DNA of 64,000 nucleotides. It comes from Streptomyces marinisediminis. Lineage in GTDB: Bacteria; Actinomycetota; Actinomycetes; Streptomycetales; Streptomycetaceae. The stretch spans positions 109,756 through 173,755 of the forward strand of contig NZ_JAPKFL010000011.1 in NCBI RefSeq assembly GCF_026262575.1, written 5' to 3'. How positions within the stretch are numbered: position 1 is the first letter of the stretch; every line of letters begins with the position of its first letter. Both the position numbers and the translations under genes were made by a program. This document shows positions 24,836 to 33,304 of this stretch, one piece after another. The notes under the pieces were generated by a model. That model was not told the DNA's origin. It did no database searches and saw only the letters and a list, made by a program, of their open reading frames with translations.

Positions 24836-25651
24836 TCAGCCCGTGGCGACCGGGCGGGAGGGGTCGGCGCACCACTGCGACCAGGAGCCGACGTACAGCG
24901 CCGCGTCGACGCCCGCCAGGGCGAGCGCGAGCACCTGCTGCGCCGCCGACACCCCGGAGCCGCAGTAGACGCCCACCTCCGTCCCGGGTCCGACGCCCAG
25001 CGCGGCGAACCGCTCGGCCAGTTCGCGCGGGGAGCGGAAGGTGCCGTCGGCGGTGAGGTTCTCGCCGGTGGGCGCGCTGACGGCGCCGGGGATGTGCCCG
25101 GCGACCGGATCGATCGGTTCCACCTCACCCCGGTAGCGCTCGGCGGTCCGCGCGTCGAGCAGCACGCCGCGCCCGGCGAGCGCGGCGGCCCCGTCGGCGT
25201 CGAGCACGCGCGTCGCCCCCGGCTCGGGCACGAAGTCCCCCGGCGCCGGAGCCGGTACCTCCGCCGTCAGCGGCCCGTCCCACGCGGCGAGGCCGCCGTC
25301 CAGCACGCGCACCGAGGAGTGTCCGGTGTGCCGCAGGAGCCACCAGGCGCGGGCGGCGGCCCAGCCCTGGCCGCCGTCGTAGACGACGACCGGGCGGTCG
25401 GCGCGGACCCCGGCGCGCCGCATGGCGGCCCCGAACCGCGCGGGGTCGGGCAGCGGATGACGGCCACCGGCGCCGGGCGGCCCGGCCAGCTCGGCGTCGA
25501 GGTCGACGTAGACGGCACCGGGCAGGTGCCCGGCCGCGTAGGCGGGACGACCGGGCGGGCCGCCCACCTCGTAGCGCACGTCGAGGAGGACGGGCGGTTC
25601 CGGGTCGGTCAGCGCGGCGGCGAGTTCCTTCGCGGTGATGAGGGGTGTCAT
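24836..25651 (-). CDS. Two-domain rhodanese sulfurtransferase
   Basis: 271 residues: an inactive N-terminal rhodanese domain (1-135, with Asp replacing Cys in VVYDGGQGW) and an active C-terminal one with the catalytic Cys in VYCGSGVSA. The loop CGSGVSA fits thiosulfate or 3-mercaptopyruvate sulfurtransferases. Such proteins move sulfane sulfur, for example for cyanide detoxification or thiol metabolism. ATG 25651 follows a short upstream gap; the extra upstream frame is not protein-like. Divergent from the VOC gene by 238 bases. Confidence 0.9.
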   Translation of the reverse strand: MTPLITAKELAAALTDPEPPVLLDVRYEVGGPPGRPAYAAGHLPGAVYVDLDAELAGPPGAGGRHPLPDPARFGAAMRRAGVRADRPVVVYDGGQGWAAARAWWLLRHTGHSSVRVLDGGLAAWDGPLTAEVPAPAPGDFVPEPGATRVLDADGAAALAGRGVLLDARTAERYRGEVEPIDPVAGHIPGAVSAPTGENLTADGTFRSPRELAERFAALGVGPGTEVGVYCGSGVSAAQQVLALALAGVDAALYVGSWSQWCADPSRPVATG

Positions 25652-25889
25652 GGGCGCATTCTCGCGCACCGCGCGAGAATGGGGGCCGCACCGCGATTTT
25701 CCCGCCGGGGCCGGGTACCCGTTGTCCGTGCGGAGTGCGACGATGACTACACACCGCACGCGTCCGTACACACACAACGCGGCCTGTCGGCCCGCCCCCG
25801 TAGGTGCGCCCGGCGCCCGTCCCCGGACGCCGCGCACCCGCACGGCCGCGACGACGACGGCCCGACGATGGTCCAAGGAGACGACGCCG

Positions 25890-26702
25890 ATGACCGAGGG
25901 AGCCGCTCGGTTCACCCCGGGCACGCCCTGCTGGGTGAGCCTGATGGTGCACGACCTGGCCGCCAGTGAGAAGTTCTACAGCGAGCTGTTCGGCTGGGAG
26001 TTCGAGGAGGGCCCGGCCACGTACGGGCCCTCGGTGTGGGCCCGCTTCGGGGACCGGCAGGTCGCCGGGCTCGGGGAGATGCCCGAGGGCCGCGAGCTGC
26101 CGGTGACGTGGCTGCCCTACCTGGCCACCGACGACGCCGACGCCACCTGCGCCCTGGTGCGCGACTGCGGCGGCACCGTCGGTGTCGGTCCGCTGGACTC
26201 GGGGCGGGACGGCCGCATGGCGATCGCCGCGGACCCCAGCGGCGCCACGTTCGGCATCTGGCAGGCGGGCGAGCACGCCGGCGCCCCGGCGGACGGCAGC
26301 GTGGGCACCCCGGTGTGGAACGAACTCGTCACCCGCGAGGGCGCGGAGGTCAGCGCCTTCTACTCCCGGGTGTTCGCCTACTCGACGGAGGCGCTCACCC
26401 CGCCGGGCCCGGCCGACCGGGACTACCTGACGCTCAGCGTGGCGGACCGGGCCATCGGCGGCATCCGGGGGCTGGGCCGCTCGCTGCCCGCCGACCGGGG
26501 CCCGCACTGGACGACGTACTTCGCCGTGGCCGACGCCGACGCGACGGCCGACGCGGTGCGGGAGCTGGGCGGCCACGTGGTGCGCGGCCCGCTCGACTCG
26601 CCCTACGGGCGGCTGGCCCAGATCACCGACCCGGAGGGCGCCCACTGCGCCGTCATCACCCTGCGCGACCCGGAGGACGCCGTCACCCGGGGCGTGCGCT
26701 GA
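25890..26702 (+). CDS. Two-module VOC family protein
   Basis: 270 residues with two tandem VOC domains (about 12-125 and 137-262): TPCWVSLMVHDLAASEKFYS and TPVWNELVTREGAEVSAFYS are the equivalent openings of each. This arrangement is common in Streptomyces and mycobacterial glyoxalase-like or putative hydroxylase proteins of the CFP30B type. Substrate unknown. The ATG at 25890 has AAGGAG 10 bases upstream. Convergent with thymidine kinase across a strong terminator. Confidence 0.85.
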   Translation: MTEGAARFTPGTPCWVSLMVHDLAASEKFYSELFGWEFEEGPATYGPSVWARFGDRQVAGLGEMPEGRELPVTWLPYLATDDADATCALVRDCGGTVGVGPLDSGRDGRMAIAADPSGATFGIWQAGEHAGAPADGSVGTPVWNELVTREGAEVSAFYSRVFAYSTEALTPPGPADRDYLTLSVADRAIGGIRGLGRSLPADRGPHWTTYFAVADADATADAVRELGGHVVRGPLDSPYGRLAQITDPEGAHCAVITLRDPEDAVTRGVR

Positions 26703-26770
26703 GGCCGCGCGGGCCGGAGCCCGCCGGCGCCCAGCCCCGCGGCCCGCGCGCCGTCGCGCCGCCCGCCTGC

Positions 26771-26815
26771 CGCCCTGCCCGCACCGCGCCTCACCGGCGC
26801 GGTGCGGGCAGGGCG
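26771..26815. terminator. Bidirectional terminator overlapping the tdk stop codon
   Basis: A perfect 20-base stem (left arm 26771-26790, right arm 26796-26815) with loop TCACC at 26791-26795. The loop holds the tdk stop codon (TCA on the plus strand), so the right arm encodes the last residues of thymidine kinase. It also serves the convergent VOC gene. Confidence 0.85.
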
Positions 26816-27507
26816 GGCGCCGCGACGGGCAGCACGTCCGGGGAGAGGGCCGCGGCCCGCGCCGCGGCGGCGGTCAGCCGGCGCCGGTGGTGGCGCCGGC
26901 ACAGCACCTCGTAGCCGACATCGCCCGCCGGGCCGCCCGGCGCTCCGGTGTCGCCGTCCGTCCCGGCCCCGTCCCGCGCGGCGACGTCGCCGACGACGAC
27001 CTGCGCGCCCTCCACCACCATCCGCCCGCCGACCGTGCGGGCGTTGTGGGTGGCGCGGGCGCCGCACCAGCACAGCGCCTCGACCTGGAGCACCTCCACC
27101 CGGTCCGCCAGTTCGATGAGGCGCTGCGACCCCGGGAACAGGCGGGTGCGGAAGTCCGTCGTGATGCCGAAGGCGTAGACGTCGATGCCCAGGTCGTCCA
27201 CGACGCGGGCGAGCTGGTCGATCTGGGCGGGGGTGAGGAACTGCGCCTCGTCGGCGATGACGTAGTCGGCACGGCCGCCCGCGGTCAGGTGGCGCACGAG
27301 ATGGGCGTGGAAGTCGAAGCCGTCCCCGGCCTCCACGGCGTCGGCCACCAGGCCGAGGCGGGAGGACAGGCGGCCCTCGCCCGCCCGGTCGTCGCGGGTG
27401 AAGGTCATGCCGATCAGTCCCCTGGCGCTCCGGTTGTGCTGGATCTGCAGCGCCAAGGTCGACTTCCCGCAGTCCATCGTGCCGCTGAAGAAGACCAGTT
27501 CAGGCAT
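26791..27507 (-). CDS. tdk: Thymidine kinase
   Basis: 238 residues, type II thymidine kinase. P-loop SGTMDCGKST (8-17), DEAQF motif (VIADEAQFLTPAQID), the lasso region, and zinc ligands in CWCGARATHNAR plus a CRRHHRRR pair near the end. It phosphorylates thymidine in the salvage pathway. The linker between the zinc pairs is longer and more disordered than in E. coli Tdk. ATG 27507. The 3' end lies inside a terminator hairpin. The preceding gene on the strand (phosphodiesterase family) ends 206 bases upstream, so tdk probably has its own promoter there. Confidence 0.93.
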   Translation of the reverse strand: MPELVFFSGTMDCGKSTLALQIQHNRSARGLIGMTFTRDDRAGEGRLSSRLGLVADAVEAGDGFDFHAHLVRHLTAGGRADYVIADEAQFLTPAQIDQLARVVDDLGIDVYAFGITTDFRTRLFPGSQRLIELADRVEVLQVEALCWCGARATHNARTVGGRMVVEGAQVVVGDVAARDGAGTDGDTGAPGGPAGDVGYEVLCRRHHRRRLTAAAARAAALSPDVLPVAAPALPAPRR

Positions 27508-27713
27508 GGGGCGGGGCTGCCCTTTCGTCGTCGGGGGGCGTCGGGGGGCGTCAAAGGCGGCGAAGCCTTCGGACGTGTCGGGCGCGTCGGAGGCGTCACG
27601 TGGGGGCGCCGGGCGGAAGGGCGCCGGGCGGCCACCGCGGGCGTCGTCCCCGTCGGCGCAGGCCGCGGGGGTGGCGGCTCGCCGGTGCTCGGCCGCGCGG
27701 GGCGCGGCGGCCG

Positions 27714-28922
27714 TCAGCTCCGCACTTCCAGCAGCGGGACGAGCTGCTCGGCGGCCGTGACGGAGCCGTGCATGCCCACCAGCGCGGACTCCTTGGGCTC
27801 CGTGCGGGTGGCCACGACGGCGGCGGTGCCGTTCATCGCCACCACCACGTCCCCGATGCGCCGGTAGACCCGGTCGTCCACGCCCGCGCCGGGCGGGCCG
27901 AACCAGCCCAGCGCGATGGCCTCGTCCCGGGTGGCCACCCACGCCTGGTCGGCCAGCACCTCGCGCCAGACGGCGTGCACGTCGGCGGCGGCCCCGGGGA
28001 CGGCGTACAGGTGCCGGGCCCGGCCCTCGCCACCCAGCAGGCGCACGCCCGCACCCAGCTCCCAGTCCTCGTCGAAGTCGAAGCGGGCCTCGGGGGTCGG
28101 CGGCACGTCCACCATGCCGTGGTCGGCGGTGACGTAGAGCACGCTGCGCGGCGGGAGCTGCTCGGCGAGCCGCTGCGCGAGCCGGTCGACGTGGGCGAGC
28201 TGGAAGCGCCAGGCGTCGGAGTCGACGCCGTAGCGGTGGCCGTTGCCGTCCAGGTCCGCGTAGTACGTGTAGACCAGCGCGCGGTCGGCGGCGGCCAGGC
28301 GCTCGGCGGCGAGGTCCATGCGGTCCTCGCCGGACAGGCGGCCCAGGAACGTGCCGCCGGACAGCGCGATCTCGGTGAGCGGCGTGTGCGCGAAGTGCGG
28401 GGCGGACACCTGGCTGGTCGCCACCCCGGCCGCGTGGGCGAGCTGGAAGACGGTCGGGTACGGCTGCCAGAGGTGGGGGTTTGTCCAGGGCTGCCAGCGG
28501 AGCTGGTTCATCAGCGCGTCGCTGTCCGGGTCGAGCACGGCGTACCCGGGCAGCCCGTGTGCGCCGGGGGTGCGGCCGGTGCCGACGGACGCCAGCGAGG
28601 TGGCCGTGGTGGAGGGGAAGCCGGAGGTCAGGGGCCGCCCGCTGCCCCCGGCGGAGCCGGGCAGCAGCGAGGTGAGGAAGGGCGCGTGCTCGGGGTGGGC
28701 GCGCAGCACGTCCCAGCCGAGTCCGTCGACGAGGAAGACGCAGGCCCGGTCGGCCGGGGGGAGCTCCAGGCGGGTGTCGTGGACCGGCACCCCGAGCCCG
28801 GCGGCCACGGCGGGCAGCAGGTCGGCCAGGGAGGCGGTGCCGTAGGCGGGGACGGGCGCGGTGCGCGGGTCCAGCGGCGCGGGTTCGGGCCAGGCGGCGT
28901 CGGCGGGGGCGGGCTGGACCAT
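27714..28922 (-). CDS. Alkaline phosphatase/nucleotide pyrophosphatase superfamily protein
   Basis: 402 residues. The metal site pattern of the superfamily is visible: CVFLVDGLGWD (first Asp), SGFPSTTATS (nucleophile Thr or Ser region), ADLDGNGHRYG, and YVTADHGMVD with the Asp-His pair. Such enzymes hydrolyse phosphodiester or phosphomonoester substrates with two metal ions; no signal peptide is seen, so it should be cytoplasmic. ATG 28922 overlaps the stop of the DUF5998 gene by 4 bases, and both are transcribed together. Substrate unknown. Confidence 0.86.
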   Translation of the reverse strand: MVQPAPADAAWPEPAPLDPRTAPVPAYGTASLADLLPAVAAGLGVPVHDTRLELPPADRACVFLVDGLGWDVLRAHPEHAPFLTSLLPGSAGGSGRPLTSGFPSTTATSLASVGTGRTPGAHGLPGYAVLDPDSDALMNQLRWQPWTNPHLWQPYPTVFQLAHAAGVATSQVSAPHFAHTPLTEIALSGGTFLGRLSGEDRMDLAAERLAAADRALVYTYYADLDGNGHRYGVDSDAWRFQLAHVDRLAQRLAEQLPPRSVLYVTADHGMVDVPPTPEARFDFDEDWELGAGVRLLGGEGRARHLYAVPGAAADVHAVWREVLADQAWVATRDEAIALGWFGPPGAGVDDRVYRRIGDVVVAMNGTAAVVATRTEPKESALVGMHGSVTAAEQLVPLLEVRS

Positions 28923-29506
28923 CAGCGGGCGGCCACCGTCGCCTCGGACAAGCTCTGCGCGAACTTCAGCGCCTGGCGCACGGTGTCGGGCCCGTCCCCG
29001 GCCTCGCTGACCCGCAGCGACAGGTCGTCGGCGGTGGTGGAGCCGGTGTAGCCGTGGTCGGCCTCGCAGTTGGGGTCGCCGCAGGCGGCGGGTTCGAGGT
29101 CGATGCGGCTGACGGCGCCCCACCCGATGGTGAGCACCACCTCGCGGGGCAGCGTGCCCGGCTTGTAGGACTCGGGGTTGGCCACCACGCGGCTGAGGAC
29201 CACCGAGGAGATGCGCTCCAGGCGGACGGACTCGGTGGAGGTGGTGGCGTAGGGCACCGGGGAGCTGCTGTCGGCCGCCTGCTCGTCGGTGTGGCTGACG
29301 ATGAAGCGCGTCGCGGTCAGCACCAGCACGGTGACGTGGCGCCGCACCTCGTTGGCGTCGAACGTCGTCTCCTGGTGCACGAGGAACGACGCGACCGGCT
29401 CGCCGCCCACCGCGGCCTCCACGGCCTCGGCCACCAGTGCGGGGTAGTAGCCGCTGCGTTCGATCGCCGCCCGCAGCCCCTGCGTCGTCGTTCCGGTCTT
29501 CGCCAT
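28922..29506 (-). CDS. DUF5998 protein
   Basis: 194 residues of a conserved actinobacterial family (LRAAIERSGYYPALVAEAVE, HQETTFDANEVRRHVTVLVL, IDLEPAACGDPNCEADHGY). The CGDPNCEADHGYTG segment could bind a metal. Function unknown. ATG 29506 has AGGA eight bases upstream; an ATG three codons earlier is also possible. It is coupled by a 4-base overlap to the phosphodiesterase-family gene. Confidence 0.82.
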   Translation of the reverse strand: MAKTGTTTQGLRAAIERSGYYPALVAEAVEAAVGGEPVASFLVHQETTFDANEVRRHVTVLVLTATRFIVSHTDEQAADSSSPVPYATTSTESVRLERISSVVLSRVVANPESYKPGTLPREVVLTIGWGAVSRIDLEPAACGDPNCEADHGYTGSTTADDLSLRVSEAGDGPDTVRQALKFAQSLSEATVAAR

Positions 29507-29559
29507 GCGGCCCATCCTAAGGCCCGAGTGCCGGCGCCTTGGCGGCCTGCGCCGGGGCG

Positions 29560-32283
29560 TCACCAGGCGGAGAGCCGGCGCGGGCCGAGGTCCGTGGTCG
29601 CGGGGGGCGGTGCGAGGCGCACGGCGGCGCTCAGCACGGCCAGTCCGCGCGGCGCGACGACCACCGGCTCCAGCTCGACGGAGACGATCTCGGGGTGGTC
29701 GTCCACCAGCCGGGAGACCTTCAGCAGCAGCTCCTCCAGCGCGGCGGTGTCCACCGGCCGCGCGCCGCGCCAGCCGAAGAGCATGGGGGCGCTGCGGATG
29801 GCGCGCACGAGCTGCGCGGCGTCGCGGTCGGTGACGGGCACCAGGCGGTGGGCGACGTCGCCGAGCAGTTCGGACGGCGGCCCGGCCAGGCCGAAGGCCA
29901 GCACGGTGCCGATGGAGGGGTCGACGGTGGCTCGCACGACGGTGTCCACGCCGCGCGGCACCATGGCCTGCACCACGGGCCGCAGCTCCTCGGGGCGGCC
30001 GAGGGCCTCGGTGAGCTCCGCGTACACCCGGCGCAGTTGCTGCTCGGAGACGATGTCGAGCCGCACACCGCCGAGGTCGGCGCGGTGGCGCAGGTGTGGC
30101 GCGGTGGTCTTCAGCGCCACCGGGTAGCCCAGTTCGGCGGCGGCCCGCACGGCGGTGCCCGGGTCGGGGGCGGGGCGCGCGGTCAGCACCTCGATGCCGT
30201 AGCGGGCGAGCAGGGCCGCGGCGTCGGCCGGGGTGAGGGCCAGGCTGTGCGGACGGGCGGTGACGGTGGCCCCGGCCGGCTGCGGCGGGGCTCCCGTGCC
30301 GTACAGCGCGCGGGCCACCGCGGCGGCGGCCCCGGCCTCGTCCACGTCGTCCTCGGGCACGCGGCCGGGCTCGGCGGCCTCGCGCCGCCACTGGGCGTAG
30401 CGCACGGCCTGGGCGAGCGCGCGCACCGCGCGCTCGGGCGCCGGGTAGGCGGGGATGTGGCGGGCGCTGAGCGCGGCGTCCAGCCCCTCGATGGCGGCGT
30501 GGGCGACGGCGACGGGCTTGCCGGACCCGGCGGACGCCCGGTGCAGCGCGTCGGCCAGCTCGGCGGCGCCGTGGTCCTCGACCCACGGGATGGCGGTGAC
30601 GACGACGGCGTCCGTGGCGGGGTCGTCGAGCGCGGCCGTCAGGGCGCGGTGGAAGTCGGCCGGCGCGGCGGTCGCGGTGAGGTCGACCGGGTCGCGCGGG
30701 GCGAGCCGCTGGGCGAGGCAGGCGTCGTAGGTGAGCAGGCACAGCGACTCGGCGTTGCCCAGGGTGGCGATGCGCGGGCCCGCGGGCAGCGGCTGGAAGG
30801 CGAGCTGCAGCCCGGTGTCGACGAGCTCGGTGTAGGTGTCCACCAGCAGCACCCCGGCCTGGCGCAGCAGGTCGGTGACGGTGGCGTCGGAGGCGCGCAT
30901 CGCGGGCGCGGCGTGGCCGGGCGGCGGTGCGCCGCCGCTGTGCCGCGCGCCGCGCACCACGACGACCGGCTTGCGCGGCGCCGTGCGCCGCACCAGCCGG
31001 GTGAACTTGCGCGGGTTGCCGATGGACTCCAGGTACATGAGGACGACGTCGGTGTCGGGGTCGTCGTCCCAGAACTGCAGGACGTCGTTGCCGGAGACGT
31101 CGGCGCGGTTGCCCGCGGAGACGAAGGAGGACAGCCCGCTGCCCCGGCGGTGCAGCCCGGCCAGGAGCGCGATGCCGATGGCGCCGGACTGGGTGAACAG
31201 GCCGACGCGGCCGCGCTCGGGGGTCTGGCTGGCCAGGGTGGCGTTGAGCCGGACGTCGGGGGCGGTGTTGATGACGCCGAACGCGTTCGGCCCGACGATG
31301 CGCATGCCGTAGGAGCGCGCGGCGCGGACGAGCGCGCGCTGTGCGGCGCGGTCGAAGTCGGCGGAGAGCACGACCAGGCCCTGCACGCCGTGCTCCCCGC
31401 AGGCGGCGACCACGGCGTCCACCTCGGTGGCGGGCACGGCCAGCACCGCCAGGTCCACCGGCTCCGGGATCTCCCGCACCGTGCGGTGCGCGGGCACGTC
31501 GGGCAGGCCCGGCAGCCGGTCCGTCCCCTCCGGGACGCGCTGGTTGACGGCGTAGACGCGCCCGGTGTAGCCGGCGCCGGTCAGCGAGTCGAGCACGGCC
31601 CGCCCGGCGCCGCCGGGGGCGCGGCTGACCCCGATGACGGCGACCGAGCCGGGGGCGAGCAGCCGCTGCACCGAGCGGGCCTCCGCACGCTGTTCGCGCC
31701 CGCGCATGACGGCCAGGGACCGCTCGGTGGGCTCCAGGTCCAGGGTGAGGTGGACGGAGCCGTCCTCGAAGCTGCGCCGCTGGGAGTACCCGGCGTCGGT
31801 GAAGACCTTGGCCATCTTGGTGTTGGCGGGCAGCACCTCGGCGGTGAAGCGCCGCACGCCGCGCTCGCGGGCGCAGGCGGCGATGTGCTCCAGCAGGGCG
31901 GAGGCGACGCCGCGGCCCTGGTGGGCGTCCTGGACGAGGAAGGCCACCTCGGCCCGGTCGGCGGGGGCGGAGGCGGGGCGGCCGAGCTCGTCGATGCGGT
32001 CGTAGCGGACGGTGGCGATGAACTCGTCGCCCACGATGGCGGCCAGCCCGACGCGGTCCACGTAGTCGTGGTGGGTGAAGCGCCGCACGTCCCGGTCGGA
32101 CAGGCGCGGGTAGGGCGCGAAGAAGCGGTAGTACTTCGACTCGTCGGAGACCTGTTCGTAGAAGCTCACCAGGCGGTCCGCGTCCTCGGCGGTGATCGGC
32201 CGGACGCGGGCCGTGCCGCCGTCGCGCAGGACCACGTCGGCTTCCCAGTGGGTCGGGTAGGCGCGCTCGGTGGGCGTCTGCAT
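29560..32283 (-). CDS. GNAT acetyltransferase fused to an NDP-forming acyl-CoA synthetase-like protein (Pat type)
   Basis: 907 residues. Order: N-terminal GNAT domain (about 25-190, with VQDAHQGRGVASALLEHI as the acetyl-CoA loop), CoA-binding Rossmann domain (about 212-310, SVAVIGVSRAPGGAG), succinyl-CoA-ligase-like domains (about 320-640, TQSGAIGIALL), and an ATP-grasp domain (about 690-890, GYPVALKT, ADLGGVRLDI). This is the layout of protein lysine acetyltransferases of the PatZ/SlPatA group, in which the synthetase part is usually a regulatory pseudo-enzyme that senses acetyl-CoA. In Streptomyces these acetylate metabolic enzymes. ATG 32283. It lies between DUF5998 and the divergent ptsH gene. 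Confidence 0.88.
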   Translation of the reverse strand: MQTPTERAYPTHWEADVVLRDGGTARVRPITAEDADRLVSFYEQVSDESKYYRFFAPYPRLSDRDVRRFTHHDYVDRVGLAAIVGDEFIATVRYDRIDELGRPASAPADRAEVAFLVQDAHQGRGVASALLEHIAACARERGVRRFTAEVLPANTKMAKVFTDAGYSQRRSFEDGSVHLTLDLEPTERSLAVMRGREQRAEARSVQRLLAPGSVAVIGVSRAPGGAGRAVLDSLTGAGYTGRVYAVNQRVPEGTDRLPGLPDVPAHRTVREIPEPVDLAVLAVPATEVDAVVAACGEHGVQGLVVLSADFDRAAQRALVRAARSYGMRIVGPNAFGVINTAPDVRLNATLASQTPERGRVGLFTQSGAIGIALLAGLHRRGSGLSSFVSAGNRADVSGNDVLQFWDDDPDTDVVLMYLESIGNPRKFTRLVRRTAPRKPVVVVRGARHSGGAPPPGHAAPAMRASDATVTDLLRQAGVLLVDTYTELVDTGLQLAFQPLPAGPRIATLGNAESLCLLTYDACLAQRLAPRDPVDLTATAAPADFHRALTAALDDPATDAVVVTAIPWVEDHGAAELADALHRASAGSGKPVAVAHAAIEGLDAALSARHIPAYPAPERAVRALAQAVRYAQWRREAAEPGRVPEDDVDEAGAAAAVARALYGTGAPPQPAGATVTARPHSLALTPADAAALLARYGIEVLTARPAPDPGTAVRAAAELGYPVALKTTAPHLRHRADLGGVRLDIVSEQQLRRVYAELTEALGRPEELRPVVQAMVPRGVDTVVRATVDPSIGTVLAFGLAGPPSELLGDVAHRLVPVTDRDAAQLVRAIRSAPMLFGWRGARPVDTAALEELLLKVSRLVDDHPEIVSVELEPVVVAPRGLAVLSAAVRLAPPPATTDLGPRRLSAW

Positions 32284-32430
32284 ACGCCCAGCGTACGGCG
32301 CCGCGCCCGGCGGCGTTCCGGCTCGCGGACACCCGGTGTTCCTGCGCCGCGCCCGGCGGCGTTCCGGCTCGCCGGCGCCCGGGGCGGGTGCGGCGGTGGG
32401 GCTGCCGGTGCCGTCGGACCCGCGTGTCAA

Positions 32431-32446
32431 AATGGTCTAGACAGGT
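32431..32446 (+). promoter_or_regulatory. DasR operator (dre site) in front of ptsH
   Basis: AATGGTCTAGACAGGT matches 13 of 16 bases of the DasR consensus (ACTGGTCTAGACCAGT) and keeps the central TGGTCTAGAC. It lies 23 bases before the ptsH start. DasR, a GntR-family regulator sensing glucosamine-6-phosphate, is known to control PTS genes in Streptomyces. Confidence 0.85.
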
Positions 32447-32468
32447 TTCACCACCGAAGGGCAACACC

Positions 32469-32750
32469 ATGGCTGAGCGCCGCGTCAACATCGGCTGGGC
32501 CGAGGGGCTGCACGCCCGTCCCGCCTCGATCTTCGTCCGGTCCGTGACCGCCGCGGGCATCCCCGTCACCATCGCGAAGGGCGAGGCCGCGCCGGTCAAC
32601 GCCGCCTCGATGCTGGCCGTGCTGGGCCTGGGCGCCGAGGGCGGCGACGAGGTCGTCCTCGCCTCCGACGCCGAGGGCGCGGACGCCGCGCTGGACCGGC
32701 TGGCGAAGCTGGTCGGCGAGGGCCTGGACGAGCTGCCCGAGACGGTCTGA
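32469..32750 (+). CDS. ptsH: HPr, phosphocarrier protein of the phosphotransferase system
   Basis: 93 residues. The phosphoryl-carrying His15 lies in EGLHARPAS. HPr passes phosphate from enzyme I to sugar-specific EIIA components. The regulatory serine region of Gram-positive HPr is reduced to NAASMLAVLGLGA (Ser47), so control by HPr kinase is unlikely, as known for Streptomyces. ATG 32469. The DasR site just upstream fits control by the N-acetylglucosamine regulon. It is followed by a terminator at 32829-32855. The first gene to the left is divergent. Confidence 0.96.
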   Translation: MAERRVNIGWAEGLHARPASIFVRSVTAAGIPVTIAKGEAAPVNAASMLAVLGLGAEGGDEVVLASDAEGADAALDRLAKLVGEGLDELPETV

Positions 32751-32828
32751 GCGCGCGGCGCCCTCTCGGCCGCTGGCGGCGCGCCGCCGCGTTCCGGCCG
32801 AGCGCGGACCGCGGCCGTGCGGCGGGGG

Positions 32829-32855
32829 GGGCGGGCATCCACGGGGGATGCCCGC
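32829..32855 (+). terminator. ptsH terminator hairpin
   Basis: GGCGGGCATCC (32829-32839) pairs with GGATGCCCGCC (32845-32855) over a 5-base loop, followed by ACTTT. It lies 79 bases past the ptsH stop codon. The degenerate GntR gene on the other strand runs into it. Confidence 0.8.
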
Positions 32856-32857
32856 CA

Positions 32858-33103
32858 CTTTCTCGCCTGTTCCGCCCGGAGGCCCAGCAGGTCGGCCGCC
32901 TCGTGCCCGGTGGGCCGGACGACGCCGGCCCCGGCGTGCCGCCGGGTGGTGACGAACCCCTCCGGCTCCAGGGTTCGCAGCGCCTCGCGCACCGGTACCC
33001 GCGAGAGCCCGTAGCGCCGCGCCAGGGCGTCCCCGGTGGACCGGGCGCCCGGCGGCGGGCTCCGGCGACGACGCCGTCACGAACCCCTGTGCACACCGTC
33101 TGT
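32858..33103 (-). pseudogene. Decayed GntR-family regulator (DNA-binding domain only)
   Basis: On the minus strand the HTH region of a GntR regulator can be read: GVRDGVVAG in one frame, then, after a one-base shift near 33050, SPPPGARSTGDALARRYG, LSRVPVREALRTLEPEGF and a wing GAGVVRP. No stop codon occurs at the natural end: the frame runs through the ptsH terminator and antisense through ptsH. With a missing base and no stop, it looks like a pseudogene. An assembly error could also produce the shift. Small GntR proteins beside ptsH occur in Streptomyces. GntR (DasR) control of ptsH makes this neighbour interesting, but the family subtype is unclear. Confidence 0.5.
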
Positions 33104-33239
33104 GCGCAAAACGCGCGTGCCCGGCCTCCGGCGTCGTCCCCGACGCTTCGCGATGCCGCTGCCGCTGCCGCTGCCGCGCACCGTGTATTCCACCGCGGCG
33201 CGCGTTCCGGCAGCCGCTGGGGAAAGCGGCGGGAAGACG

Positions 33240-33275
33240 GCGACGGACCCCCGGCGGGTGCCGGGGGTCCGTCGC
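33240..33275 (-). terminator. Terminator of the M23 peptidase gene
   Basis: A perfect 16-base stem (GCGACGGACCCCCGGC paired with GCCGGGGGTCCGTCGC on the plus strand reading) and a 4-base loop, about 30 bases beyond the stop codon of the M23 peptidase gene. Confidence 0.8.
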
Positions 33276-33304
33276 GGGTGCGCGTCAGGCGCGCGGGGAC
33301 CGGG

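Noticed and set aside
29539..32547. A 1002-codon open frame on the plus strand antisense to the Pat-type gene
   Set aside because: Composition is Gly/Arg/Ala/His-rich with no domain signature; the minus-strand protein is an unambiguous enzyme.
28922..32992. A 1356-codon open frame on the minus strand
   Set aside because: It is the frame of DUF5998 left open by high GC, running antisense to ptsH and through the Pat-type gene in a different frame. Only its first part (DUF5998) and a GntR fragment at the far end are meaningful.
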